This document shows positions 18,720 to 28,960 of a DNA stretch of 64,000 nucleotides, piece by piece (position 1 is the stretch's first letter; each line of letters starts with the position of its first letter). The notes under the pieces are model-generated. The model ran no database searches and was not told where the DNA came from. It saw nothing but the letters and a program-made list of their open reading frames with translations. The translations under genes and the position numbers were made by a program. Origin of the DNA: Hippophae tibetana (Eukaryota; Streptophyta; Magnoliopsida; Rosales; Elaeagnaceae); the NCBI GenBank assembly GCA_037013495.1, contig CM072811.1, positions 45,329,452 to 45,393,451 of the forward strand, read 5' to 3'.

Positions 18720-20440
18720 AGGGGTTTAGGTTTAACTTGGGTAATGTGTTAATTTATTTAGGTAGTGGTTTGTTTTGGATTGGAGGGTAAGTTTGGGGTT
18801 TTGGAGGATAGGAATTGGTTGGGATTGAAGGTAGCTTGGATTTGTCATAGGAGTAATTTGGGTAGTTTTTTTTGGGTTATGTGGGTCTTTTCTGTTTGGA
18901 TAATTGGGATTCAACTTTGAGAGCTAAACTATTAGCTTGATTAACATTCCACAAAGTTTGGCTCAACTCCAAACAATCTCGAATGGGTGAAATCAAGCCT
19001 TGTACATAACAAGATACCCTTAACTTTCCTTTTCCCACATGTTGGCTCTTAGATCAAGCCTCTAAAGCTCTTCAATATATTCATTAATAGACTTATTCCC
19101 CTGTTGACGTTGGTGACACTTCTGGTACAAAATCTGCAGGTAGGGATGTCAATTTGTCCAGTAAGAACCAAAATTTGTGGGGAAACTATGATTTTGAAAT
19201 CAGTGAGGAATGTCTCGTGGGGGATGGAGTGAGGTTGGGAATTATCCTTCCCGCTCCAACCGTCACTTGATTCTCGTTTTCTTAATTTTTTTTAAATATA
19301 TTATATATCTGTTAAATTTTATAGTTAAATAAAATGATCGTTGATCAAAAATAATATTTTTTTCAATAAATAAATACTTTAATTATAAAAAAATTATATT
19401 ATGATATATAAAACATAAATTATTATAATAATTATTAAACTAACAATATAAATAATTTAATTATACTTAAAGTTTGAACTTATTGGATTTAATTACATAC
19501 TAAATGAATGCACTTAAGATTTTATGAATATTTAAGTTACCGATGATTCAATTATCATAATTTATTTATTAGTGGGGAATTCCCGTTACCTGTAAAAAAC
19601 CCAAATCTCCATATATTAAGGGTGATGGGGAAATCCCATTCCGTCACCTACAATATTTAAATGGGTGATGGGGATAGTCGTCTCACCCCATCCCACCTGT
19701 CCTGTAGACATCCCTAAAATCAGGGGGATAAAAACTGTTGAGTCAGTAACTTTTTCATGCGAACACAGGTCACCACAGGAGACTTGTTAGTGGTCCTTCT
19801 TTCATGTTGAATGTGATCTCACAAAGCAGATGCACCACCACACAACTTGTAACCTTCTTTTCTTCAAGAATATCAGTGTAATGAAAGAATTTATCGACTG
19901 ATGTGAGCCGGTCCATAAATGCTTCAATATTGGTATGTCCAGCAAAACTAGGCAGGTTGACAATGAACTTATAATCTGTTGTTTCATAAGGCTTGGGTGA
20001 TTATTGAGGCTGGCCAAATTTGAAGGTAGTGTTGGGTGTTGGTTTAGTGAAACCACTCATTGTTGGGAAGGCATGGTTAACGGGGGTAAAGTCATCATCA
20101 TCAAAGTTTACTATTGGGCCGTGGTTGAATGAAGGTGGTCTCAATCCTACATGATAGGGATAGTGGAGAGTTTTTGGGTGGCGAGTGATACCTGGGTGGA
20201 TAGCGAAGGGGTCATAATGGTGTTGTGGCGGCTTAGGGTGGTTTTCGAAGTGTGGATGGTTGTCGCTACTGGTACCATGAGAAAATTCACATTGGGTGCC
20301 ACCATGGGTGTTGCAAGTTCCTGGGGAAGCCTCACGAATGTCTTCTCGCGTTGGGTCATGAGTGTTCTCATATTGTTTCTTTCCCATGTTGTTTGAGAGT
20401 ACATTGAATATCATTGGGTTGGTCGGTGACATATTGTAGT
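18720..20440 (-). pseudogene. Broken gypsy gag, interrupted by a hAT-like insert
   Basis: On the - strand, open pieces at 20432-20001 and 20056-19802 are rich in Pro and His, then give a gag-like domain. ILYQKCHQRQQ and a linker toward a zinc-knuckle region continue on the far side of the insert at 19141-19716. Frameshifts separate the pieces. The order primer site, gag, pol agrees with the element's orientation. Confidence 0.65.
19141..19716. mobile_element. hAT-like non-autonomous insert nested in gypsy gag
   Basis: The stretch begins TAGGGATGTC and ends GACATCCCTA, a perfect 10-bp inverted repeat of hAT style. The interior is AT-rich and noncoding, with GGGATGGGG-like subterminal sequence near both ends. 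The flanks, AATCTGCAGG on the left and AAATCAGG on the right, look like an imperfect target duplication. Removing the insert restores continuity of the gag reading frame around LQILYQK. Confidence 0.7.
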
Positions 20441-20586
20441 GACTGATGAAAATTTTGCGAAGTCAACGAATCTCTGTTTAAAACGAGATTACATCTCTTT
20501 CATTACTGTCCAAACATCCCTCGTGTTGTGAACTTCGTCATCCACACGTCGTCGGAATTAGACATCAGAGTCCAAGGAAAGCTTGT

Positions 20587-20598
20587 GTTCTGATACCA
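20587..20598 (-). other. Primer-binding site of the gypsy element
   Basis: On the - strand it reads TGGTATCAGAAC, a one-base variant of the plant initiator tRNA-Met primer site TGGTATCAGAGC. It lies 2-3 bases inside the 5' LTR. Confidence 0.85.
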
Positions 20599-20600
20599 AT

Positions 20601-21074
20601 CTAACATAGGAGTCAATAGTAGTTGAAATCGTTGAGCCAAATAGCACCAGAGACGAAGGGAAACTCGTTGGTTATCACCTTCTGATATATTTCATTAGCA
20701 GAGCCAAAACATGAAAGGATTTACAAAAGCATCCATAACTACTCACAAAAGTGGTGTGGGCTGACTTATATATAGTCAATGGTAGCTGGAATTCTTGAGC
20801 CAAATAGCACCAGAGACGAAGGTAAACTCGTTGGTTGTCACCTTCTGATATACTTCGTTAGCAGAGCCAAACCATGAAAGGATTTACAAGAACACTCATA
20901 ACTACTCACAAAAGTGGTGTGGGCTGACTTATATATGGTCCAGCACACCCATAAGACCCAATAAAGTAAATGACAAATATTAAACAATAATAAACGACAC
21001 AACTAACACTTAATGACAAAGGCAACAACATTTAGTAATTAATAAGTAAAATAACACTTAGCTGCTCCTGCATT
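20601..21074 (-). repeat. 5' LTR of the gypsy element, with internal duplication
   Basis: This LTR is about 155 bp longer than the other one because a unit of about 163 bp is present twice in tandem. GTCAATAGTAG starts at 20612 and GTCAATGGTAG at 20775, each followed by the same CACCAGAGACGAAGG, CTCGTTGGTTnTCACC and GTGGTGTGGGCTGACTTATATA segments. Confidence 0.85.
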
Positions 21075-21080
21075 ACAATC

Positions 21081-21865
21081 TTTTTGTTATCATCGATAAT
21101 AAAGCACCGTAAATCATAATTGTTGCTACTATCTTGATGGCACAAATTAGAAGATTAGTGAAATATGAATTATGAAATGGTTACTTAAATTTACAATTAG
21201 GATAAACCTATATGACTGCAGACTGAGACATGTATTTGATACCAATGCAAGGAAATTATTACCTAAGCTAGAATTTTTTATATTGAGCTTTTTTTGTAAA
21301 ATAAATTTATTCATGTAGGGCAGTTTGGATGCACTTTTTTTTTTAAAAAAAGTGCTTTGTTTAAAATTGATTTTAAGAGAAGCATTAAGGTATTTGATAT
21401 AAAATTGCTAGATGTGATTTAGGGTGATACTTAAATTAACTTAAGAGAGGAACTTGTATCGTAAACTAATTCTCTCAAAACTAACAATTACTTTTTCTTA
21501 AAAGCTAAGTAATGCTTTTTAAATTTTTGAAACCACTTATGGAGATTGCCAAACATTATTGATAACGCTTTAAGCCATTTGAAACCACTTTCAATCAAAA
21601 AGAGAAACGGTTCCAAAAGGATCCGTAGTAAAGAAAGTAATATGATGTGAGACTAGTTAAAGACAGTGAAGAAGGATGTTAATATAAAATGGTGTTGTTC
21701 TTTTGACATGATGTATAGCATAGTATTTATGGAAAATTTAACTCATCTTTCTCCAATTAATAGAATAAATCTTGATAAATGATTATTCATGTAATTCCTG
21801 TTATCAATTCGACATTTTCTATTCCATCTCGTGTTGAAGAGAATACTGAGGACTCATCTTTATAG
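21081..21865 (+). other. Remainder of the SPIRAL1-like leader intron
   Basis: Noncoding sequence between the gypsy element and the coding exon. It ends in TTTATAG, a suitable acceptor at 21865, 12 bases before the ATG. No further element was recognised. Confidence 0.45.
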
Positions 21866-21877
21866 AACCAGTAAAGC

Positions 21878-22986
21878 ATGGGTCGTGGAGTTAGCAGTGG
21901 TGGTGGACAGAGTTCATTGGGATATCTTTTTGGTAATGGAGAGGCTCCAAAACCAGCAGCAGACAATGCTCCAGCTACTCCAAATGAAGGGCAGACTATA
22001 AATAATGGGTCTGCTTCCAAACCTGCTGCTCAACCAGCTGATCCAATTAAGCAGGTTCCAGCAGGGATCCATAGTTCTTCTACAAACAACTACATGCGAG
22101 CTGATGGCCAGAACACTGGCAACTTCATCACAGTATGATTTTGTTATTTCATGATGCAATTGGCACATAGGCTTTTAATGCTTTTAATATGCTCAAAAGA
22201 TGCAGAAATCATTACTAGTCTATCGAGACAACTCTAATGATAATATTAGAGGTGCAAATTGTGATGAGATGTTAATGAGACTCATAATACAATCCATTAA
22301 TTTTCAAAATCCATCTCATCTTATTTAATTTTTAATTAGATGAGATAGTTACGAGACAATATTAATTGATATTTTTTATTTTTTTTAATAGATCTAAATG
22401 GGACAAGTATAAATACAAAAAATAATAGAAAATGTAATACATGATTATTTATAATACGAGTTTAATAAGAAAAATGATATATATAATATATGTTTAAAGT
22501 TAAGTCAATCAACATTGTAATCTAAATGAGATGAGATAATATTATAAAACGAGTACATTAGATACATTAAATGAAATATGAGATGAGATGAAATAGTTCA
22601 CTTTATATCTCTTGATAATATCATGAATAACTATACAATTACGTAAACAACTGTGACAGTTTTTTCTTGAAAACCCATAAATGTAGAGAATAGATTTATC
22701 ATTTTATGTACCATACAAGACTGGAAGACTTAAAGGAGAAATCCATGTTAATGATTTTGTTGCTTGGGCTTATAATAGACTACTGAACCATGTAGTTAGT
22801 AGAAGCTAGCTTCTTCCAACTGAAAAGATGTAGATTGCTGAAACTCTCTCCTTGTTACTTCATATGAAGTTCATATGCGAATTGTGCTGAATGCAGGATC
22901 GGCCTTCTACTAAGGTGCATTCTACCCCTGGTGGTGGATCTTCTCTTGGTTACCTCTTCGGTGGTGGACCTGCTGGTGGTAACTGA
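21878..22986 (+). CDS. SP1L: SPIRAL1-like microtubule-associated protein
   Basis: Two coding exons, 21878-22132 and 22897-22986, give 114 residues, the usual size of the family. The N-terminus MGRGVSSGGGQSSLGYLFG and the C-terminus GGGSSLGYLFGGG form the paired conserved ends that define SPIRAL1 proteins. The middle is a low-complexity Ala/Pro/Asn linker (KPAADNAPATPNEG and similar), followed by a conserved NNYMRADGQNTGNFIT segment. Family knowledge: SPIRAL1 and its SP1L relatives bind cortical microtubules and keep cell expansion straight, acting redundantly. The start is the only ATG that gives the conserved MGRG opening. The intron from 22133 to 22896 is AT-rich. The gene neighbourhood suggests the SP1L1/SP1L2 branch, but sequence alone does not separate the paralogs. 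Confidence 0.93.
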
Positions 22987-24470
22987 CGCATGCTTTTTTA
23001 TCTTGTTAATGGAAGTAATGTTCATTGGTTTTTGTTGAAATTTCTGTTTTGGATTGGATGAAGAATTGTTTTCATCCTTTTATGTAATCAATTGAAGAAT
23101 GTTGACCCTGTCGTGTAATATAGGTTAGTTGTGGTGGTTTGATTTTATCAATTGAATGTCCTCGACTTTATATGCTTAAAGTATCTTCTACCCAGTTCTT
23201 TGTTGTGGACAAAGTAACATACATGTTTTAGAGTGCGACCATACAAGTCATATACTAATTCAAAAAATAGCATTTAGGTCTTAGATTTATTTTTAATGAT
23301 ACTTTAGTCTTATATTTATGAACCATTTAAGATCACATGACACGAATTTAATTGTTTTTAAGGGGGCGTGGGTCATGTTATGTCATTTTATTACCCATTT
23401 CCTTGGAAAAAAGGAAAGGAAAGGAATTATTGCCTTCATTTTGGCAGCCTCGTAAGTTTTTATTCATGTTTCTTTAATTTTGTTTATGTTGCTCTTTAGT
23501 TTATATTCATGTTTCTTTAATTTTTCTTATGATTTTGTTTATGTTGCTCTTTAGTTTTTATAATTTTTGCAATACAAAAATATGACCAATAAAAGAATAA
23601 CATAAGAAATATAGAATAAATATAGAAAAATTAATGAACACGGGCAGAAGTTTTTAAAAATAAAAAATGTTGGAAATAATTCTCGTTGTTTTTGGAATGG
23701 GTAGGTAAAATAATACTATATTTTCCTTAAAAATGATTATATGCATGTCATGTAGTATTAAATGTTCGATAAATATACTTCGTATTTTATAGTTATTTTT
23801 TTAAAATAATAAGACTAAAATGATATCTAAAATAAGTATATTTTTTTTATAGATCTTAATTTTTTGAAACATTTGCCTGTTAAAAAGGATGAAGTCTTCA
23901 AGGTTAAAAAAACTGTGGGAAATAAATTTGTAAGGGGTTTTGCAAGACTCTTTTAGCATCTTCAATCTTGTCAAACGTATAATCGGTTAATCCGTTAAAA
24001 TCTCTCATTGTCATATTTTTTACAGCATACCAAACACGCTATTCATGTGTGCGAATGCTTCTTTAAATATTTTAATATTTAATGATCAAATTGTCATACA
24101 TATTTAAGCTTATAGCATCTCTGCAATAGTTCGTAGGAGCTTACCAAAATTCATTTTGTAAGGGCCTAGTGCCTACCGAACATCTTTTAAGAAGTAGAGT
24201 AGACGTATATTTAAATTATAAATAATATTATTTAATTTTTTAATTTTAAAAAATATATTGAATTAAAGATAGATTTTATTATTTTAATATTACTTTAAAA
24301 AAGCAATTAAAATAATGCATATGTTTTTTCCTTAATTGAACAATTTTTTTAAAACTAAAGAATTAAGAGAATAAATAACATAAGTGATTTTATTTCAAGG
24401 AAGTCTACAGATATGTTCTTTGTTAAATATGGATTAAGATTTTTAATAATTTTACTTCTTGTAATATTTC
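22987..24470. other. 3' UTR of the SPIRAL1-like gene, then AT-rich spacer
   Basis: The first ~200 bases after the stop look like a T-rich plant 3' UTR. The rest is AT-rich and shows no coding potential or clear element ends. Confidence 0.55.
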
Positions 24471-24483
24471 AGGGCCCCGATAA

Positions 24484-24532
24484 TGGGCTTGGGACCTTAT
24501 CATAATGGGCCCAATTTGTGCCGTAAAGCCCA
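24484..24532 (+). promoter_or_regulatory. Cluster of site II (TGGGCY) promoter motifs
   Basis: TGGGCT at 24484, TGGGCC at 24506 and AGCCCA (TGGGCT on the other strand) at 24527 lie 150-200 bp before the RimP-like ATG. Such site II elements are bound by TCP factors and are common upstream of plant genes for ribosomal and organellar proteins, which suits the gene that follows. Occupancy is inferred. Confidence 0.6.
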
Positions 24533-24579
24533 ACCCAATCCCTATCGAATGTCCCAGACCAATAAGCAAGCAATACAAA

Positions 24580-24624
24580 ATGCCGAGAAAAAGAAAGAAA
24601 ACAGCTTCTTCAACCTGGGAGTAA
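24580..24624 (+). other. Short upstream open reading frame before the RimP-like gene
   Basis: An ATG at 24580 opens a 14-codon basic frame (starting MPRKRKK) ending in TAA at 24622-24624, 57 bases before the main ATG. It matters only if transcription starts upstream of it, which cannot be seen. Confidence 0.35.
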
Positions 24625-24681
24625 AAGTAACGTCGAAATTGTCACAGTGAAGAGAAAGCCGAAGAAGAACCAAGGCAGAAA

Positions 24682-27600
24682 ATGATATGCAAGAACACCA
24701 TAGTTAAGAATCTCCTCATAAGATTACTCCCGCGTCTTTATTCTTCTGAATCTTTCACAAAATTCTCTTTCTTACCTTCCCACCACCTTCCACTTCAACA
24801 AATTCCTCACCTTCCTCTTTCTTCTTTTGCTTCACTTCGTTTTTCTTTGAAACCCATTTCTGTAATTTCCTTTTTTACTTCTTCTTCCACTGTTCGGTTT
24901 CATAATACCAATTCCTCTGAGCATAATGGGGACGGTCATTTTCAAGGTACGTTTCACATTTTGTAAATCCTTACTTTTTTTGATAAATCATGTTTCTGTT
25001 CTTTCTTGGCATTTTATCTGCTACCAAATAGTCTAGTATTCTAGGTTCAATGCATTGTTCAATTTTGTGTTTAAAAAAAACCCATATAATTGTTAGATTT
25101 TTAAGAGAATTTGTTGCAAATATTCTCCAACCTCCAATCAATGTTGTACAAGTCTACTTTAAGTACTGAGGTTAAGTGAGGGAGGCGATTCGAGATGCAA
25201 AATTCTCAAACTTTAATTTTAAAAAACCTTTAAAGTATAATAAAATAGATTTTTAATCCAATAAGTAATAAATTTTATGAAAAATAACTTTAATTTTAAA
25301 TAATATTAAAATATTAGTATAAATAATTAATCATTAAAATAACCATAAAATAACAAAGTAAATAATATAAATGATGACTTTATTATTAAAAAAAAATACA
25401 AATATAAATAATCAAATAAATGGATAATGTGACTTGTAATGCTTTGACTCATTGATTGATGAAATTTGAGTTGTTGGAAGCAAACGAAGGAAACGATAAT
25501 AGGTGAAAAAAGATCAAAGAATGAAGAATGTTAAGGAAACAACCTTCCTTATGTTTGTTCATGAGATTATGATATTATTTTTTTTTGTTTTCTTATTTAT
25601 GATTTTCTATATTTTTTAATTTTGTGAAATTGGGTATGAATTTTAGGATAATCTATGAATCAATTTAAAAAATTAATCATTTGAGGCTAAAGTTTTAATC
25701 ACCTCTAGATGTAAAAACCTTAATGCAGAAGAATTCTTAAATCAAAAAGACGTAAGCCTTAATTTACATAAAGGTGAGCATCAAAATAGTCTTTTACAAC
25801 AGTGCTTCTAATTATCTTATAATTTCCCTTTTTTGGATTTATGTTAATTTTTTTTCTTTTCAAATTTCCTTTCCTCCTTTACAACATGTATGGTTGGTTG
25901 AAATGAGATGAGAATAAAATTGATTCCGTATATTTTTATGTTTGGTTGTGTTATAAATGAGTAATGGAATGGAATCCATTTTTAAAAGAAGGGAATAACA
26001 ATGCCAGTACACTTCCTTGGGAATCTTTATTTCATTCTTATATTATTATTTTATTTCAATTTTATCCTAAAAACGTACAAAAAAAAAACCCTAATTAGGT
26101 GTTACTTTGTAAATAATATGTAACAAAAAAATTATCAAAAATGTTTTTTCCTTGTTTTTCATTTCTTTAAGATTAAATAATAATTTTAATAATATATTAT
26201 ATTTGATGGAGAAAATAACAATTAAATAACATTATTTGAACTTCACTAAACATAAGAATATTAAGATAACATATAATATTTTTCATTCCATTCTAATTGT
26301 AAACCAAATATTGTAATATTAATTTTTTCTTTGAGTTCAATGTCAAATCAAACACTGTAATATTAATATTGTTTTATTTACTCTCAATTTCATTACCATA
26401 ACCATTACCATTTCGTTTTCTTAGTCCCTTTGTACCCCATTTGTCTACTCATGAATCATGATAACGTGCTTCTCCACTACACGAGCAATTAGAAAAATAT
26501 ACTCAACAAACAAGTGAAAAAACCATTTATTCAAGGAGTTCAATAGCCCACACGTGTGAGCCTATCAAATCAAGTGAAGTGAGCGGAGTGTTAAAGACAC
26601 TAAATAAATTATATAAGAAGTTTGTTGGTATAACTCTCGATAACATTCTTATGGTTACCATTTTTAAATTGTCTTAAAATGTAATCTAGAAGGTAAGTAA
26701 ATATGACCTTCCTTTGTGTTCGTTTGGTTGGTGTTTATGATCATCTTCTTTTGAGTGTGATATAGAGTCACTATCAGTTCTAGTGACCTAAGGATTCAAA
26801 GAGTAACCCGATCCACATTGGCTTAAAGTTATACTTGTCAGGGAAAATATATATTCTAATTAAGCTTTAATTATGTGATTCTTGAGTGTATATGAGCTAT
26901 TACTAGCATACAGTCTAAGGTATTACAAAAACTTATAATGTTTCACTTGTTTCAAGATTACCCTTTTTACATTAGTTGTCATAATAGTTCTTTAAAGTTG
27001 CAGGAGCAATAAATGAAAATGAGGAAACAAGAGATGAATACAAAGAGGGAGTAACCACTAATGAATATGAAGAGGGAGAAACTACAGATGAGTGGGAAGA
27101 GGAAGTAGTTGGCAAACCTGAGGTGCATTTTTCTTTTCAGCTTTAGCATATTGCTTTCTTAATTAACATTTTAGTTTGTCACTGTTTATGTTATAGGATG
27201 GTAAATTTTGATTGGTAGGTTGGTGATGGGGGAGATGGTGGTGGAGTTGTATTGCATGATGTTCCTTGGGGTGAGCATGCACTCTCCATCGCCCACGACA
27301 TCTTATCACAATTTAGTGCTGACTTGAAACTCTATGCATTCAAGATAACTACTCGAGGATATGTATACGTGAGACTGGACAAACTGTCAAACGAGTAAAT
27401 TTTTTTCTCCTTTAGAATACGAATTCGAACAACTCATATCTTTACAACTGTTGTCAAGTATTTTTGCCGAATGGAATAATGCAAGAAAAACGAAAATAGA
27501 AGTCCAAGTCCCTATAATTGTAGAAATGAAGGGTTATGTGAACATTTTGTGAAAGCTAGGGGTGGCAATTTGGACCATGGCACACAACATGAACATGACA

Positions 27601-28457
27601 TGACATGAAATTGTTATTTTTTAAGAATTGATTGCTATTTGTTTTGTTATTGTTAAAAAAATAGTTTTTCTTACTATTAAAATAAATAATATGACCAAAA
27701 ATATTATAAAATTTTCCTAATACTAAATAATATGTGAATTTAAGCCTAAAAACACAACACAAACATGATCCAAACAATATTACCACGAAAAGATTGACAC
27801 CCCTAGTAAAAACTAAAACAGATGGAAGTCATCCTAATTTTTTTCCCCTCTTGTCAACATTAAATTATGCTTTGTTAGCTTCGAAAACTATTATTTATTC
27901 TAAATGCAATTATGACTTAAACCAGATACGGATGTCCTAGCATGGAGGAGCTTGAGAGCTACAATCACGAATACAAGAAAAAGTTAGATGAAGCTGGGGA
28001 ACTTGGACAAATACCTGATAATTTGGCTCTTGAGGTAATATGAGTGGCTAGTGTTACTCTTAATATATTTTTGCAAAAAACACCCTAGTTGGTTGGGGAT
28101 TGACATTGACGTTAATGCTAAAGATCATTGTGATGCATACTGAGAGGTTCTGTTTTGAAGGTATCATCTCCTGGTGCGGAGAGGTTGCTGAAGGTTCCTG
28201 ATGATTTGGACCGGTTCAAAGACATGCCAATGCATGTATGCTATGTAGAGAATGTAGAGTCTAATTGCATAGAAAAACATGGAGTGTTTCTGCTGCAATC
28301 CATTGAGATAGAGAACTGCATTTGGAAATTGGCCGATGTGAAGGAAAACAGGGATCCTCTTGGCAAAGGTAGACCTTTGAGCCGTAAACAAAAGGATTGG
28401 AGATTGAAACTGTCCTTTCCAATGCATAAAAGTGTATCTTTATACCTCTCAGGCTAA
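24682..28457 (+). CDS. RimP-like (UPF0090/DUF150) organellar ribosome maturation factor
   Basis: Exons 24682-24946, 27004-27122, 27219-27394, 27926-28034 and 28161-28457 give 321 residues. Residues 1 to about 80 are rich in Ser, Leu, Arg and Phe with almost no acidic residues, a presequence for mitochondria or plastids. An acidic linker follows (exon 2, with EEGETTDEWEEE). The RimP-like part runs from about residue 140, with the conserved LEVSSPGAERLL across the last exon junction (about 222-233), matching the LEVSSPG core of bacterial RimP. The C-terminal KGRPLSRKQKDWRL stretch is typical of the plant proteins. Bacterial RimP helps assemble the 30S subunit; a like role in an organelle is inference. 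Exon 3 ends in ACGA with GTAAAT as donor, and the split Glu codon restores the frame at NEYGCPS. Intron 1 is about 2 kb, and intron 3 holds a MITE. Confidence 0.88.
27557..27805. mobile_element. hAT-type MITE in intron 3 of the RimP-like gene
   Basis: A 249-bp element begins TAGGGGTGGCAAT and ends ATTGACACCCCTA, inverted repeats with one mismatch in 13. The flanks GTGAAAGC and GTAAAAAC match at 6 of 8 bases, the target-duplication length of hAT elements. The interior is AT-rich and noncoding. Its ends resemble those of the insert at 19141-19716. Confidence 0.8.
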
Positions 28458-28960
28458 AAATTTGGCTGACATAAATTTACTAATTTATGTTGTTTTAGTT
28501 AGAAAAAAGTTAGGAATGAATGCATTTTTTCTCTTATGGCTTTTGTATCATATTTCCTACTAGAAATGAGTTGCTAGACTGTAGTCATAGAACATGATAC
28601 CTTGCCTCTTAGGATCTTGTTCCACAAATTGGTGCCAACTCATTTCCTGTTTAGACTTTTGATTTCTTTAGATGTACTTGCTTAACTCATCATATTGGCC
28701 TTCAAGCTATTTTCTTTACTTTGGTTCTTTAGTTTAGTCATGGAGCACTATTCTTTTGTTACAAGTTTCATCTGGAAAGTTGCATACTTTATTGGTTTAT
28801 CTCCTTTATTTCTATAATGTCATAGTACTTTTGTATTTATGCGTGAGTATGTATTAGATGAAAGCTTTGTTGCTTGGTTGAAATGATCTTTTGAACTTGT
28901 TTGTATCTGAGTGTTGCTAAGCCAAAAACCATGGAGCATTTATGTACTATGTCTAGGGGA
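28458..28960 (+). other. 3' UTR-like flank of the RimP-like gene
   Basis: T-rich, moderately GC sequence directly after the stop, without frames of note. Its end cannot be placed. Confidence 0.4.

Larger units (their letters stand above)
16540..21074 (-). mobile_element. Degenerate Ty3/gypsy LTR retrotransposon with both LTRs
   Basis: About 4.5 kb, coding on the - strand. It is flanked on both sides by ACAATC (16534-16539 and 21075-21080), which contains the expected 5-bp target duplication; the exact border is uncertain by one or two bases. In element orientation: 5' LTR (20601-21074), tRNA-Met primer site, gag, a shortened pol, polypurine tract AAAAAAGGGGACTC (16858-16871), 3' LTR (16540-16857). 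The protease and the catalytic part of reverse transcriptase are missing, and frameshifts and stops are frequent, so it cannot be autonomous. The integrase C-terminal part (KYGPFPILKKIN) resembles chromoviruses of the CRM/Galadriel side; that placement is tentative. It lies antisense within the presumed leader intron of the SPIRAL1-like gene. Confidence 0.9.

Noticed and set aside
20147-20404. Frames of 81-85 codons on either strand over the gypsy gag
   Set aside because: Alternative-frame shadows of the broken gag; the 143-codon - strand frame fits the element order.
21787-22168. - strand frames of 77 and 84 codons over the SPIRAL1-like exon
   Set aside because: Antisense of the conserved SPIRAL1-like coding sequence.
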